Shown here in pieces: positions 20,831-32,299 of a stretch of 64,000 bases of DNA. The notes below the pieces were generated by a model, which saw only the letters and a list, made by a program, of their open reading frames with translations, was not told the origin of the DNA and did no database searches. Within the stretch, counting starts at the first letter, position 1. The number at the start of each line of letters is the position of its first letter. Made by a program: the position numbers and the translations under genes. The stretch covers positions 62,001-126,000 of the forward strand of contig JAHLKI010000014.1 in the NCBI GenBank assembly GCA_025602905.1, written 5' to 3'. Origin of the DNA: Phlyctochytrium arcticum (taxonomy: Eukaryota; Chytridiomycota; Chytridiomycetes; Chytridiales; Chytridiaceae).

Positions 20831-23800
20831 ATGGCGGAAACTCATCCCCAGGATGATTCCGGGCTGGCTGCCATGCCCCATTTACGGATTTCAACAACGC
20901 CATCTTTCATGAGTAGCGGCTTGAATACACCCACACTCCGTTCCGGCATGCTGACTCCGGATCCGCTCCTGTCTGCTCTGCGGAGTCCCTCAGAATCCTT
21001 TTTTTCCAGTGCTGCTCAGACGCCGGGCAGCATGACCCCCCGTAGTCGCGAGCGATATGACATTAAGCGAGCCCAACTTGTGCGTGATCTAGAGATGCAT
21101 GACCAAAAGATGGAATCGCGGTCGCTGGATCAAAGGCTGAGACGAGAATTATTTTTGGATAAAGCCCGGAGGGAGGATGAGCGGTTTGAGATGATTCGAC
21201 GGCGGCGGGCAGCGCGGGACCAGGAGCGGAAGATTAACGTCGAAAAGGACTTCAGGGAGAGGGAGAAGGAAGTGATCAATGTCAGAAGGCAGTCTTCGCG
21301 GTCCATGTTATCCGATGATGGGCCTAGTCCGCGCCCGTCAATTTCTACCACAGGACGCGGATCCTCTTTAGCCAGCTTGCCATCGTTAGGCAGTAGCACC
21401 GACGTTGGAAAACCACCTCGATCTGGACCGGTTACAAACGACTTGGAGAGTTTCCAGGAAGAACGACGGCTGAAACGTCTGCAACGACAGAAAGCCGAAG
21501 AGGATCGGCGTAAAATGCATTCGGTCCTCCGTGACAAGGTTGCCGAGACCATCGACAACGTGTTTGCCGATGAAGAAGATGACCCCAAAGCAAGTGCACC
21601 CCATTCCGGACCCATGGCGAGAAAGTCCAGTCTCACTGAGCGCACGCGGAACCCTATGGATAGACACTCGTCGTACACAGAAAACACAACCAATTATCTT
21701 GAGGAAAGCGTCGCAGACCCATCTGACACGCGTTCACCAGCGATCACCAGACGCTATACGACCTATAGTTCCGGGAACGACAGGGCAGAATCTCGAAGTT
21801 CTTTAGCTCGGCAAATCAGTGGACGGGCCATGGAAGGATCGACAAAACCAGAGCGCAGTTCGGCGCCCAAAACTTTGGATCGCCAGATTTCCCGTATTGA
21901 TAGAAATTGGGAGCGTGAGCGCGAACAACGGGCGTCCGTCCGCTCCCAAATGACGGTCAGTGTGGACACGGCAGAGATAAAGAGCAGCCCCCAGGAGCCG
22001 CCAGAACGCGACCATGCACCATCTGATAGTCTTGCCCATACATCTGGGAACACCTTTGCTCTGGAAAAAAGTCGGAGACCGGAAACCGCAGATAAATCAC
22101 GCGCGCAGCAAGGGTCAGATTTGAGGACTGAACAGTTTTCGGCCACTGTTGACAAATCCACTGCCGGTATATCGGAGGAGAGCTTACTGCCCGGCGTCGT
22201 CTCTGAAGAGATCGCTCAACAGAAGCCAGTACCGGAAGAGTTTGTGAACGATTCCACTTCAATCAAGCACACGCTCAAACAGAGCGATTATGAGGATCCT
22301 CAAGATGATCCATGCGCGGGGCGGGATGTAGTGTCCAGTGCAGACCCATTACCGGCCACTCCTGATCTTTCCTTTGCTGAAGCACCCGCTGTACTATACG
22401 ATGTAACCTCCCCAAAGTCCACCCAGCGAAAATCAGTGTCGAGGGATGTAGTGTCCAGGACAGACCCATTACCGGCCACTCTTGATCTTTCCACTGCTGA
22501 AGCACCCGCTGTACTATCCGATGTCGCCTCTCCAAAGGGTACCCAGCGAAATTCAGTGTCGAACGAGTCGGGGAAGAATGCTACTCCCATCATGTCTACG
22601 CACGACAGATTAGCCATGGCAGTCTTTCAGGGTGCACTGAATCCATTGGGCCTTGAACAGCCCCTGCCGCAGATCCATGCCTCTGACCAAATTCCCCCAA
22701 CTACGGGAACCGAAGGCTCTGAAACACGACCGGACCCCATCAACGAAGTGGATGATTCCCCCGGTCTTTCGGAAATCCGCCCGGGGCAAGTAGACAGTGA
22801 TCCGAATGATGTGGTTAGCATTTCCCCCTGGGACGACCAAAGTGAAGATTCATTTCGACAGACTTCTGTGGAAGTACCGACAAGCCTCTCGTTGAGTGTA
22901 TCTTCCGAGACAATGCTTTCCGAGCCAGAGTTGACTGATGCGACCTTACCCGTTTTACAGCCCTTCGATGATGAATCAGAGCAACCCTCCACCGTACGGG
23001 AAGGGTCGATTAGTGGTTCAGATTCACAGGACATGGTCCCAAATTTGGAGTCATCTGACGACGCAAAGGATGAAGGTAGTAGCCCTTGCCGCACGGATGG
23101 GGACGGGGATGAGCAGCCAAGTGGACCGCGACTTTCGAAAAATCAAAGAATGTCTCGTTCTTTCGATTCATTGAGTCAGACCTCTGATGGCCAGTCGGAA
23201 GGCCACGAACGATTTGCCCCTGTACGAGACCGACTCAGGGTGTGGGAAAAGGGAAGCCAACAAAACTTGACCCAAACACCCAGCAGAGAGCGGCCGCCCA
23301 TGATTGACATATTCAGCACCCCTACTCAGTCAGAAGACAAATCTCTTCAAGGAGCAAGCCCTCTTTCAAAGAGTGCGAATGATTTACGCGCAGCTTTGGT
23401 GGACAAGCGGCTCCCAGCTGGAGTTCTTCGCAGACCTTCCAGCCCGCGGGGTTCGTTCAGTAACTCCCCAGTTGCAGTCAGAAAGGGAATCAGCAGTCCT
23501 TCGAATTCGGTCATGCAAAGCCCGTCCACACCAACGAAGTCACCAAATCAGAAATATACCCGGAACTCCCCTGACAAAACATCCCCGTCTCAACAGCACG
23601 TACCACTGCCAAAGCAACCGATCGCCAACCGTGAGCCTATAAATCGTCCGGGTACTCCCACAAAGCCCGCCGGTCAGCCACATACCCCATCCGCTACGAG
23701 CTCTCCATCTTCCTCTAAACCACTTGAAATGGCTGCCAAACCAGAAAATGAGGGAGACCAAACCCAAGGAGATGATAGTGGCAGCGGGGCAGTCGGAGTG

Positions 23801-26800
23801 AAAGCTATGATCAAGAAGTTTGCCAGTGCCAACAAGCCAACTACTCCATCCACAACTGCCCCACCACAGAAATTAAATCTTGCCGCCATTGGCCAGGGGA
23901 CACTTTTTGGACAACCAACTTCCGCATCGCGCGAGCAGCTCTCGGAAACCTCGCCGGATGCAACCGCATCCGTTCACTCTGCCCGTTCCCCTTCGCGTAG
24001 CAGTCGGGAAACTTCACTTCAAGCACCAAGCTCTGCGGAGTTGCCTAAGACTGGAGAAACGAAAGTGGTGGGGAATGAACGGCAGGACATAGGTGCAAAC
24101 AAGAGGCGTTTAGAGCTTTCCTCGTCTTTGACTGAGCTCAGGAACGATGGATCTGGATTGCTTCTGAACACGAAAGAGTCGGCCTCTTCTGGCGGTTCAC
24201 GCGAAACCCTGAACAAAACTCTACCAAATCTGAGTCCTCGCGAAGTGATAACCATTGCACAGCGAATCTCATTAGGGAGGCATGTCCGACCAAAATCTTA
24301 TGGCATGGTCGCCGGAGATGCAGCAGAACCACCCATGTCCTTTGACAGCAGTCTCACATTCTCTCCCAATGGGGGAAAGGATTGGTTTCGAGACGAGTTT
24401 GCATATTACGGAGAGCTCGCGGAGAATAATCTTTTGGATGACTTTCCCAACACGGAATGCAGTACGTTGGAGGAGAGTTCCGATGAGATGCCCTCGGCCG
24501 ATGCAAATTCATCTGAAGATGAAGGGTTAATCAGTTGCTTGCCAGACGCACGGGAGCCTCTGGTGAGTTATGCATGCTGGAAACAAGAAAATGGTAGTCT
24601 CTAACATTCACTTAGCTGCAAAAAAAGCCACGCGTAAAAGGCCCAAACAGGAGAGCGCCCACCCTCGAGCATCTACGACAAAACGCTACCGATTCAACTG
24701 AGCGCGAAGCAGCTGAGATACCCTTGTCTATGAACGCATTTGCCTCGCGCAACGCGGTTGCCAGTCCTACATCGATAAGCACTTCCGACACTGCGTTCCC
24801 AGTAGCTGCCGGCAGCTCCGGAAAGCGCTCTAATGGTGGACTTTTACGTTTATCAGTACCACCTCCCCATACCCGCGAAGAGCCGGTATCCCCCAACCTA
24901 GATGATCAAGCGCTCACACCAAACTCTCGGGCGACTTTCTTACGCGAAAAGCTGCAAGCCTTAACGGCGACGGCCGCCACCATCACCGCACCTCGACGTC
25001 CTAGCACACCCATCTCCCCACTACGCTCTCCACCAAATCTTCCACTGCCTCAAGTTCCCACCACCATGTCGCGTAAGGACCGTTCTCGGCTATCCATACC
25101 TGTCAATGGGCGTCGATCAAACATCCTTTGTCAGCCGGAGCTTTACTTGATCAAAGGGAAACGCAAGCTATATACGACTCGGATCACGATCGATATCGAG
25201 AACTTGAATCATGGCGATGTGTATATTCTCGTGGTGCCGATCATTGGTGAAGATGGATCAGTTTCGGCCGCGTCCTTGCTCGCATGGTTTGGACGTGAGG
25301 CTGGGCACGTGAAGAGGGCCAAGGCAAAAGAAGTAGTGTATAGGATGAAGGATCGCGATTGGGGCGGCAAAGCGGAGGTGGAATTCCTCGGTAAGTATTT
25401 GTCCTTGCGGTGGCCGTTCTTCGTTACATTGCTAAACGACTTTGTTCCTCAGATGATTCTCAAAATTCTCGAAATTCTCGCATTTTTTGGAGGCTTCTTA
25501 CGCGCAGCGCTCGCAGTACACCACCACCACAAATCCGTTCCGCAGCTGAGGGAGTCGACGACCTTGATCATGAGAAGAATGTCGAGAAATACATGCAGCT
25601 CTACGGGTAAAATAAGTCTTGCGCAGGACGGCAAATACAAAATTTACTGATTTGGACTTTTTAGCATACAAGAGGATGAATCGACTTCCATTGTAGCCAC
25701 ACCCCTGGCGAAGCCACTTGTAGTACAATCGCTTGCATCGCATCCTTGCACCGTTCTTGACTGTTACAATGAAGTGTACATATGGGCTAGTCGGAATAGT
25801 ACCGACGAACAAAAGGCCCTCGCCAAGACTTTTGTACGAGAATTCTGTGAAAAATCAGAGAGAACCTCGCTGTCAGTCTACTTTGAGCGGGAAGGATTGG
25901 AGAGCGTTTCATTCAGGGAACGGTTCGTTGATTGGCGTGACGACTCTGGGGGAAAGATCAAGTCTCCTACAAATATTACCCCAAAAGAAAGGTCATGGGG
26001 TGTCTATGATATGGGCGCATGTGAGTATGCTCAAGGCTGCCCCTGCGCATCTCCATATTTTCGCTTTCTGACTGGACCCTCTCATAGCTGTTGGGAAAGT
26101 CGAAAAAATCGCAGTGGAAAACATGTTCAAGTCCCCACCACCGCCTGCTGGGTGGGGACGTTCAAACGAGGAGGATGTAGATTACGGTGGTCCACCGCCT
26201 ATAGAGCTCGATCGCGGATGCTTGGAGCGTAAGGTACAACGAGTTGCTAAAAAACCTGGAGAGCAGCTTCTCAATAAATATTGCTACTATCAAGGTTTGG
26301 TTGGTTGACACTGCCGAGCTAGACCAGAGAAGGGAATTGGCCCCTTCAGAGCATGGTGTATTCTATGCCCGTGACGCGTACTTGATCTTTTACCGACACT
26401 TGACTGGACGTGATGGTAATGAGAAGGAGGCCGCAATCGTGTATTTCTGGATCGGACAAGACTGCAAGGCGGTGCGTAATCTCGTTCAAGCAAATTGAGT
26501 CGAGGGTTCCGAATATTCACACTTTTTTCTCAGACTGACCAGGCAGCGGCTGCATATTCAGCGGCTGAGCTCGAAAAGAAGCACCGAGGCAGACAGATCC
26601 GCGTTGTCCAAGGAAAAGAGCCCGCACACTTTCTAAGTATTTTCCAAACACCCGTGCTGATCCGGCGTGGGATGCGAGAAGAGTTTGTTCCGGGTGACAG
26701 AGCCATTTATCAAGTGGCCGGTTGGAGCAAAGACTGCGTGCGGGTTGTTGAAACTATCTGGGTATGTTTACCCCAAATTATAGCAATATCCCCAGATTGT

Positions 26801-28179
26801 GCTTATTCAGTCCAATTTGATCTCCAGAATACTTCGTCCCTTTCAACCGGAAACAGCTTTGTCTTGAACTTGAAAGACCGCGTATTTGTCTGGCATGGCC
26901 TGGGAAGTTTCTCCTTTGAACGCAAGATGGCAGAAAGTGTCGCTGAGCGGATAACAGTATGGACATATTGGCCGTCTGTTCACCGATCACGCTATTTACT
27001 TTGAATTGTAGGATTTTTCACGTCCCATAGTCATTTTCGATGAGGGCCAAGAGCCCAAAGGCTTTTGGCAGAAGTTGGGAGGAATTGAGAAAAAATCGCA
27101 CAACCATCAAGTCGATTACGCCTCATCACCGGGTCTCGCCAAGAAAAGGGCTTTTGAGGGCAGGTTTCGCTATCGGCTGTGGAGGATCTCGTATATTGTT
27201 CACGGCAATCCCACGGTGAGACTCTATTTCCCTACTCTGTATGGGAGGAACCAGCAGCTGAGGTTCTCGTCTAGGCGGAGGAGATCGATCCGTTCACGCA
27301 GTATGATCTGGACACAAGCGGAGTATACATTTTAGATGCATTCTTCAAGATATACGTGTGGAAAGGAGCCGATGCGAAGAATAAGTACAAAGAGATCAAA
27401 CTAGCCCTGGAAACATGCATAGTAAGTGGATGGAACTGTAGTAGCGTTTATCATGTCTAAAAGCTAATTTGTCGTAAAGGATTACTCAATCTATGCTGCC
27501 AAAGTGCAAGGGGACCGGCAGCTGGACCGGCAAAAGTTATACTTTGTCAGTTCGGGAACCGAGCCACAGGGGTTCAAAGCATGTTTTACTGCATTTGATG
27601 ATGGCAGTGAGGACATTGCGGGAACTACTGGTTTCGTAAGTTTTTCCTTTCTCCTTGCGGGACATTTGCGAGCACAGTTCTGATGATTTCGGGGTGCAGC
27701 TCAACAAACTTAAGCCAAAATCAAGTCGGAGGAAAAAGGAAGCACAGCAGGAGTTTGTGATTGATGTACTGGAGAAGGTGGGCACTCTGATACTCAACCC
27801 TTTAAACTTTGATATATTTAACGGCATTGGCCAGTTTGATCGCGCCACGTACACATTTGATGAACTACGCAAACGGGAGGACCTTCCGCTGGGTGTTGAC
27901 CCACTACACGTCGAGGTAATCATCTGCTTCCTGACGCTCGTTTGCTAGCGTATTAATGTCAGCTTGAACATTTTTAGGCATATCTGAGCCCAGCAGATTT
28001 CCAAAAGCATTTTAAGATAGACCGGGAAACGTTCCTGGCGTATCCGGCGTGGACACAATCTGAACTGAAAAGAAAAGGTATGCTGATCCCTGGCCAATCC
28101 GTGAGAATAAAAACAGTTTCTGATTCGCAACACCAGCCGGCTTGTTCTAGGCCTCGTCAAATGTATAGCATGTCTTTGA
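20831..28179 (+). CDS. Supervillin-like protein: gelsolin-type repeats plus villin headpiece
   Basis: Fourteen exons: 20831-24562, 24616-25390, 25453-25606, 25665-26020, 26088-26233, 26295-26471, 26534-26761, 26828-26956, 27012-27215, 27275-27421, 27480-27635, 27700-27915, 27978-28077 and 28151-28179. All introns are 53-73 nt and in phase; 2,182 residues. Residues 1 to about 1400 are disordered, Ser/Pro-rich, with an early charged helix (RRELFLDKARREDERF). From about 1415 come gelsolin-like modules: LNHGDVYILVV; VLDCYNEVYIW; RIRVVQGKEPAHFL when read across the region; FDEGQEPKGFWQKLGG; YFVSSGTEPQGFKACF. A villin headpiece occupies about 2119-2176 (GVDPLHVEAYLSPADF, then YPAWTQSELKRK). The landmark order QGKEP, then EGxEPxGFW, then GxEPxxF, then headpiece is that of supervillin rather than gelsolin or villin. 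Such proteins bind F-actin and link it to membranes. Assignment to the SVIL branch is inference from motif order and overall size. Confidence 0.85.
22325..22564 (+). repeat. Two-copy 120-bp in-frame tandem repeat in the supervillin-like gene
   Basis: 22325-22444 and 22445-22564 each encode a 40-residue unit (DVVS-DPLPAT-DLS-AEAPAVL-DV-SPK-TQR-SVS) starting near residue 499, with about nine amino-acid differences between copies. It lies in the disordered N-terminal part. Confidence 0.9.
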
Positions 28180-28737
28180 GTCTTCTTGCACAGAGGGGAA
28201 CCGTTAAAAATGGGTTCTCTTGTGATATACCCTCTTTCGTACATCTCTGCTTCGATGCCACTTTGCATCACTTCTTGTACATGTCTTTTTGGATGGATTT
28301 TGTATATAGTGTGGCTATCAATAATCCGATTGATTCAACACTGCACTGTTGCTTTTCTAATTGTCTCAAAATATGATAATCCCGTTAGCTTTGGCCCTTG
28401 GGATTTACTTCATGAGGTATCGACACTTCATATCAAATAAATACCAAAGTTGGGAAACAAACGTGTAAAGGAAGCACTGCTTCAGATTGATGTATGGAGA
28501 TTTCTGATGCATGCCTATATATGGGTAGGCTCCCATAGGCTCCCATACTAAGACCGACAGAAATTTCAAACGAAAGCTGCTCCAGATCAGTCGAGTAGCA
28601 CAAAGCTGGATCAGCCAATCAGCGCGTTTTACTGCTTGGTCATGCCCATCCCAACGGGATCTCGATTTATCATATAAAACACACCTCATGCACCTTCCCC
28701 CCCGGTCCCCCGCTCGGAAAACCCACAAATTATCAAC
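28180..28737. promoter_or_regulatory. Promoter region of arsenite methyltransferase gene, TATA box at 28673-28678
   Basis: CATATAAAAC (TATAAA at 28673-28678) lies 60 bp upstream of the start codon and is followed by a C-rich leader. A 10-bp direct repeat (AGGCTCCCAT twice) occurs at about 28527-28546. The rest is the supervillin 3' flank with no gene. Confidence 0.5.
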
Positions 28738-29844
28738 ATGTCGGGCACGGATCCTCACTTCGCCATGATATCTGACTACTACGGCAAAGCCCTCCAGTCC
28801 AGCAAAGATCTAAAAACGTCTGCTTGCTGCCCGGCATCCAAACCTCACCCAGAGTTACGAAAACATTTAGCAAACATTCCACAAAATGTCCTCGATCGCT
28901 TCTACGGATGTGGCAATCCTGTTCCTCTTGGCATTGAAGGGCTGTCGGTGCTGGACCTGGGATGTGGGTCCGGCCGGGACGTCTATCTCGCGGCAGGATT
29001 GGTTGGCAAAACCGGTTCCGTGATTGGAGTGGACATGACAGAGGAGCAACTCGTAGTGGCACAGGAAGCTCTGCCTCAATTCCAAGCTACGGTGGGCTAT
29101 TCGCCCAAAATTTCCTTTGTGCGAGGCTACATGGAGCGCTTGACGCGGCCAGTATCGACCGGAGGATGTGGGATTCCTGCCAATTCGATCGACATTTGCA
29201 TCTCAAATTGTGTGGTCAATCTGAGCCCGGACAAGCTCAGTGTTTTGCAGGAAGTGTACAAGACTCTGAAAACGGGAGGGGAGTTTTACTTCTCTGATAT
29301 TTACGCCGATCGCCGTATTCCGACTACCCTCCGATCGCATGAAATCTTGCAGGGAGAATGCCTTGCTGGGGCGCTGTACATCAACGACTTTTTGGAAATT
29401 TGCCGCACCGTTGGCTTCAAGGACCCGCGCATGCTGGCGACCCCGGTTGAGGTAATAGTGGAGGATCCCGCACTAGCTACATTATGCGGGGATATTCGCT
29501 TCTACTCCATAACGTATAGACTTTTCAAATTTCCACCAACCACGGATGCAAGTCTTGACACTAATTTCCGTGGATCGCTTGAGTCAGGATGCGAAGATTA
29601 TGTACAAGTTGCGATTTACACTGGAGCCATAGCTGGGCATCCAGAATTTTATGACCTGGATGAGCAGCATCGCTTTCCTGCTGGCGAAAAGGTTAGAGTA
29701 GATGGAAATACAGCTGAAATGGTTGGATCTTATAGTTGGTTGGGGAAATACTTTGAGCTGATAGGGGATAGAGGCACTCATTTTGGGACTTTCAAGTTTA
29801 CCACTACCACCAGTAACAACCCAGTAGCCAGAAAATGTTGCTAG
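28738..29844 (+). CDS. arsM: Arsenite S-adenosylmethionine methyltransferase
   Basis: Intronless, 368 residues. The SAM-binding motif I is VLDLGCGSGRDVYLA (residues 71-85). The Cys residues used for As(III) binding in ArsM/AS3MT proteins are all placed: C30 (with C31), C58 (YGCGNPVP), C158 (SNCVVNLSPDK) and C208 (GECLAGALY). The C158-C208 spacing of 50 equals that of the algal enzyme. The C-terminal domain has CEDYVQVAIYTG and ends in a Cys pair (RKCC), also typical. The cytosolic enzyme methylates arsenite to mono-, di- and trimethylated forms, a detoxification step. The lack of introns among intron-rich neighbours could reflect acquisition by transfer, but codon use shows nothing striking by eye. 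Confidence 0.95.
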   Translation: MSGTDPHFAMISDYYGKALQSSKDLKTSACCPASKPHPELRKHLANIPQNVLDRFYGCGNPVPLGIEGLSVLDLGCGSGRDVYLAAGLVGKTGSVIGVDMTEEQLVVAQEALPQFQATVGYSPKISFVRGYMERLTRPVSTGGCGIPANSIDICISNCVVNLSPDKLSVLQEVYKTLKTGGEFYFSDIYADRRIPTTLRSHEILQGECLAGALYINDFLEICRTVGFKDPRMLATPVEVIVEDPALATLCGDIRFYSITYRLFKFPPTTDASLDTNFRGSLESGCEDYVQVAIYTGAIAGHPEFYDLDEQHRFPAGEKVRVDGNTAEMVGSYSWLGKYFELIGDRGTHFGTFKFTTTTSNNPVARKCC

Positions 29845-30072
29845 AGTTTCATCAATAATAGTACTCCTCAGTACTCACCTTATTATGGACATACGCATAC
29901 AAGTATATACATCTGTTCAAATTTTGTTTACTTTGAATACGGCAATGGCTACAAGTTTGAGCCTAACATATTTAAGTAGTGCAAGTGGGGATTATCGTGT
30001 ATTCAATGGAAGAGGAAGAGGAGTGGGACAAGGCCGAAAAAAGATAAAAATAAATGGACACAAGAATTGGAT

Positions 30073-31364
30073 TTAAGCACTGTCAACCTTGGGAGCCTCA
30101 GTGGCTGGTTCGGCAGCCTTAGGTTCCTCGGGGGTCGGCTCAGCGGCCTTGGGCTCCTCAGCTTTGTGCTCCTCAACTTTGTGCTCCTCAACCTTGGGCT
30201 CCTCAACCTTAGGTTCCGCAACCTTGGGCTCCTCAACCTTAGGTTCTGCAGCCTTGGGTTCCTCAACCTTAGGCTCCTCAACCTTGGGCTCATCAGCCTT
30301 GGCTTCCTCAACCTTGGGTTCCTCAGGTTTTGGTGCCTCAGCTTTTGGTGCTTCACTCGGTGCAGCGCTTGGGGCGGGTGTCTCAGTTGCGGCAGCGCTT
30401 GGGGCAGGTGCGGCATCGGTAAGAGTGGCATTATGTTTCTGCGCCTCCTCGAAGCTCTCCTTGAACTTGTTGGCATCTAATGGTGATCAGTTAGTGGGGA
30501 ATATGTGGTTGGCGTCATTAAGACATACTTTCAGCGTTTGCGAAACGGATAGCGAGCAATTCTTGTGTTGGCTCTCCCTCAGAGATATCAGCAAGAGTAC
30601 TCCAAACCCAAGACCGGTCAGATCCGACATTTGGCTTCAGAACCATATCCGAGGTCACTAAGATCCTGTCAGTATGCAAACACATCAGAAAGAGTATGTG
30701 TCATTTACCGTAGTGGTTGGCGCAAATTTTGTGGGTCTTTTCACGGCGCATGAGGACACGGATCTTGGTAGTCTCCTTGTGCTTAAGAAGCTTGACATCT
30801 CCGGTTCCGCGTTCCTTCCATTCGTTGGCACCCTTGTTGAAGCGGAAAAGCTTTGCACGCCTACCGAGCAGATTTCAGCATTCGAGGCACGAGCCATATG
30901 AAAGTTTGCAGACTAATTTACATCTTGAACAAAGTTTCCTCATCCTCCTCGAGCGTCTTGATGTCATCCAACTGCTCAAGCTTCATAACTGGCTCAAAGT
31001 GAACATCAGTGGAGGGGGCAACTTCGTCGTCACCTTCCTAAGGATCAAGGCAAAGGGGCCAGGTCAGCACAGGCTTTTTGTGGGTGTAAGACATAAAGAA
31101 GACAATCCAGAGGCTATGAGGTGAGCGCAAAAAGGCCAAAGTATTGTGGATTGCACCACCTGCGACATGTCCTCAGTAATAATTTCCGAGAGCTGTGCCG
31201 TTATATACTGAGTTCAGATGTTGCACCCAACCTCGTCCCATCTTCGCAATCGCGTTACGTTTTTGGAGCGCCTCAACCCCATTGCCGTTTTCGGACATGA
31301 CCTCCAGACATAAGAATCCGAGCGTTACCTGCTTTTCGACCATGGGCTGGTTCTCGTCTGCCAT
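30073..31364 (-). CDS. Ran-binding protein 1 (RanBP1/Yrb1)
   Basis: Six exons: 31329-31364, 31160-31192 (tentative), 30922-31037, 30709-30860, 30529-30657 and 30073-30476; 289 residues. The RanBD is clear: [39 protein letters not shown], then [15 protein letters not shown] and [15 protein letters not shown]. It continues with [19 protein letters not shown]. RanBP1 binds Ran-GTP in the cytoplasm and, with RanGAP, releases export and import complexes. After the RanBD comes an unusual tail of about 75 residues of [17 protein letters not shown] repeats. The second exon ([11 protein letters not shown]) has a weak donor (GTGGTG), so the N-terminal 23 residues are less sure. Confidence 0.93.
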
Positions 31365-31401
31365 TTTGATTGTTTCTGTGGTTGGGATGGATGAAATTGG
31401 C

Positions 31402-31422
31402 GGATGGATGGATGGATGGATG
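31402..31422. repeat. (GGAT)n microsatellite
   Basis: Five GGAT units upstream of the RanBP1 start codon, in the probable 5' leader or promoter. Confidence 0.85.
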
Positions 31423-31525
31423 TCTTGAGGTCGTTGCGGATGCCTGCGTCAAGGAGCTTGCTGATGCAATCCGCTAGGTTCGCGCGCGTTCCAACAGATT
31501 CACCTCAAAGATTTACACTTTTCTA

Positions 31526-31634
31526 TTACGAGTACCAAGGAAAGAATTCAAGAGGACTAGTAGACCCTGAGCTAGGAAATTATGCAGAAAGAGGAAAAAA
31601 AGGGTAGCTTCCGACTATACTACATTCTAAGCAC
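31526..31634. repeat. Interspersed repeat copy A (matches 36155-36264)
   Basis: About 110 bp from TTACGAGT to TCTAAGCAC align with 36155-36264 in the same orientation. Long identical runs include ACCCTGAGCTA and TAGCTTCCGACTAT. In the other copy this segment is the 3' end and flank of a Cys-rich (EsV-1-7-like) reading frame. On the minus strand here, CLEC at the matching place corresponds to CLDC in the other copy. Confidence 0.75.
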
Positions 31635-32044
31635 AAGCTCCGGGACCCTCCCCACAGCTTCCCATCCCCGCTAATGTTGTTGAAGGGGGATGTCGCTAAT
31701 GGGACTCCCAATTTCGGAAAAAGGATGGTGATCGCTGCCCTCAGTGAGTCTTCATAAAGGTGAAAATGCAGAGGATGTTCATGGCTGCCTTGTGGTCGCG
31801 ACTCATAATCCAGCCTCCACAACATTTCAACAGACCCTCAAGGCCCACTAGCGCTGCCGACCACCAAAAAACCCTTCACAGAGGTGACACACCTGATTGA
31901 TGTTGTACTCGCCAATAAGTGGGAGCTCAAGAGCTCGACGCTGCAGTTGTTTGCGTAGCTGTTTGACGGGTCCAGTCGGCCTTTCGCGTCCGAATGTAGC
32001 TGTTGAACTTTGACCGACTGGTTGACTGTGGTAACTTTCTCCAA
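31635..32044. other. Decayed sequence, no gene recognised
   Basis: Possibly the rest of a dead copy of the Cys-rich gene linked to repeat copy A. No intact frame is visible. Confidence 0.3.
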
Positions 32045-32299
32045 CTAGAATGCCCATCCCCACCAAGGGTCATGGGCATGGACACACGCACCATCATCTG
32101 GCCGTTCGTACTCGTTGGGTGGTGGTAGTTTGTTGTAATCCGGCGGGTAGGGGTTTCCAAGTCTTCCCTGTTCGATACATTTGGCATGCCGGGGTGAAAT
32201 TAATGGTCGAAGAGGGGCACGCCAGTAGTTGTCAAAGATGATCCGAGACGGAGTCTGGTACGTCTCCCTTGACAGCATTTTGAGACTCTGCAAAATCAT
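32045..32299 (-). CDS. Hypothetical small protein, about 84 aa or more
   Basis: The minus-strand frame has a compact, low-hydrophobicity sequence rich in Pro, Tyr and Trp (DNYWRAPLRPL, NPYPPDYNKLPPPNEY, HDPWWGWAF-stop). Upstream on the same strand a short frame from about 32481 (MASSMCDAAASLLFKGNPK) could be a first exon, but no clean splice joins the two: the obvious acceptor creates a stop, and the alternative GCAGAG acceptor is odd. I do not recognise the family. Confidence 0.35.
   Translation of the reverse strand: MILQSLKMLSRETYQTPSRIIFDNYWRAPLRPLISPRHAKCIEQGRLGNPYPPDYNKLPPPNEYERPDDGACVHAHDPWWGWAF

Noticed and set aside
25410..25610. Alternative frames around 25.4-25.6 kb (for example a run-on of exon 2)
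   Set aside because: The splice 25390|25453 gives DDSQNSRNSRIFWRLL in phase, matching gelsolin-like order.
30067..30661. Plus-strand Leu- or Ser-rich repetitive frames
   Set aside because: Antisense of the RanBP1 EPK tail; repetitive only because the tail is.
31526..31634. Repeat copies as LTR ends of the neighbouring copia relic
   Set aside because: Considered because of a TATATAA on the minus strand, but the better match is the end of the Cys-rich reading frame; no TG...CA termini seen.
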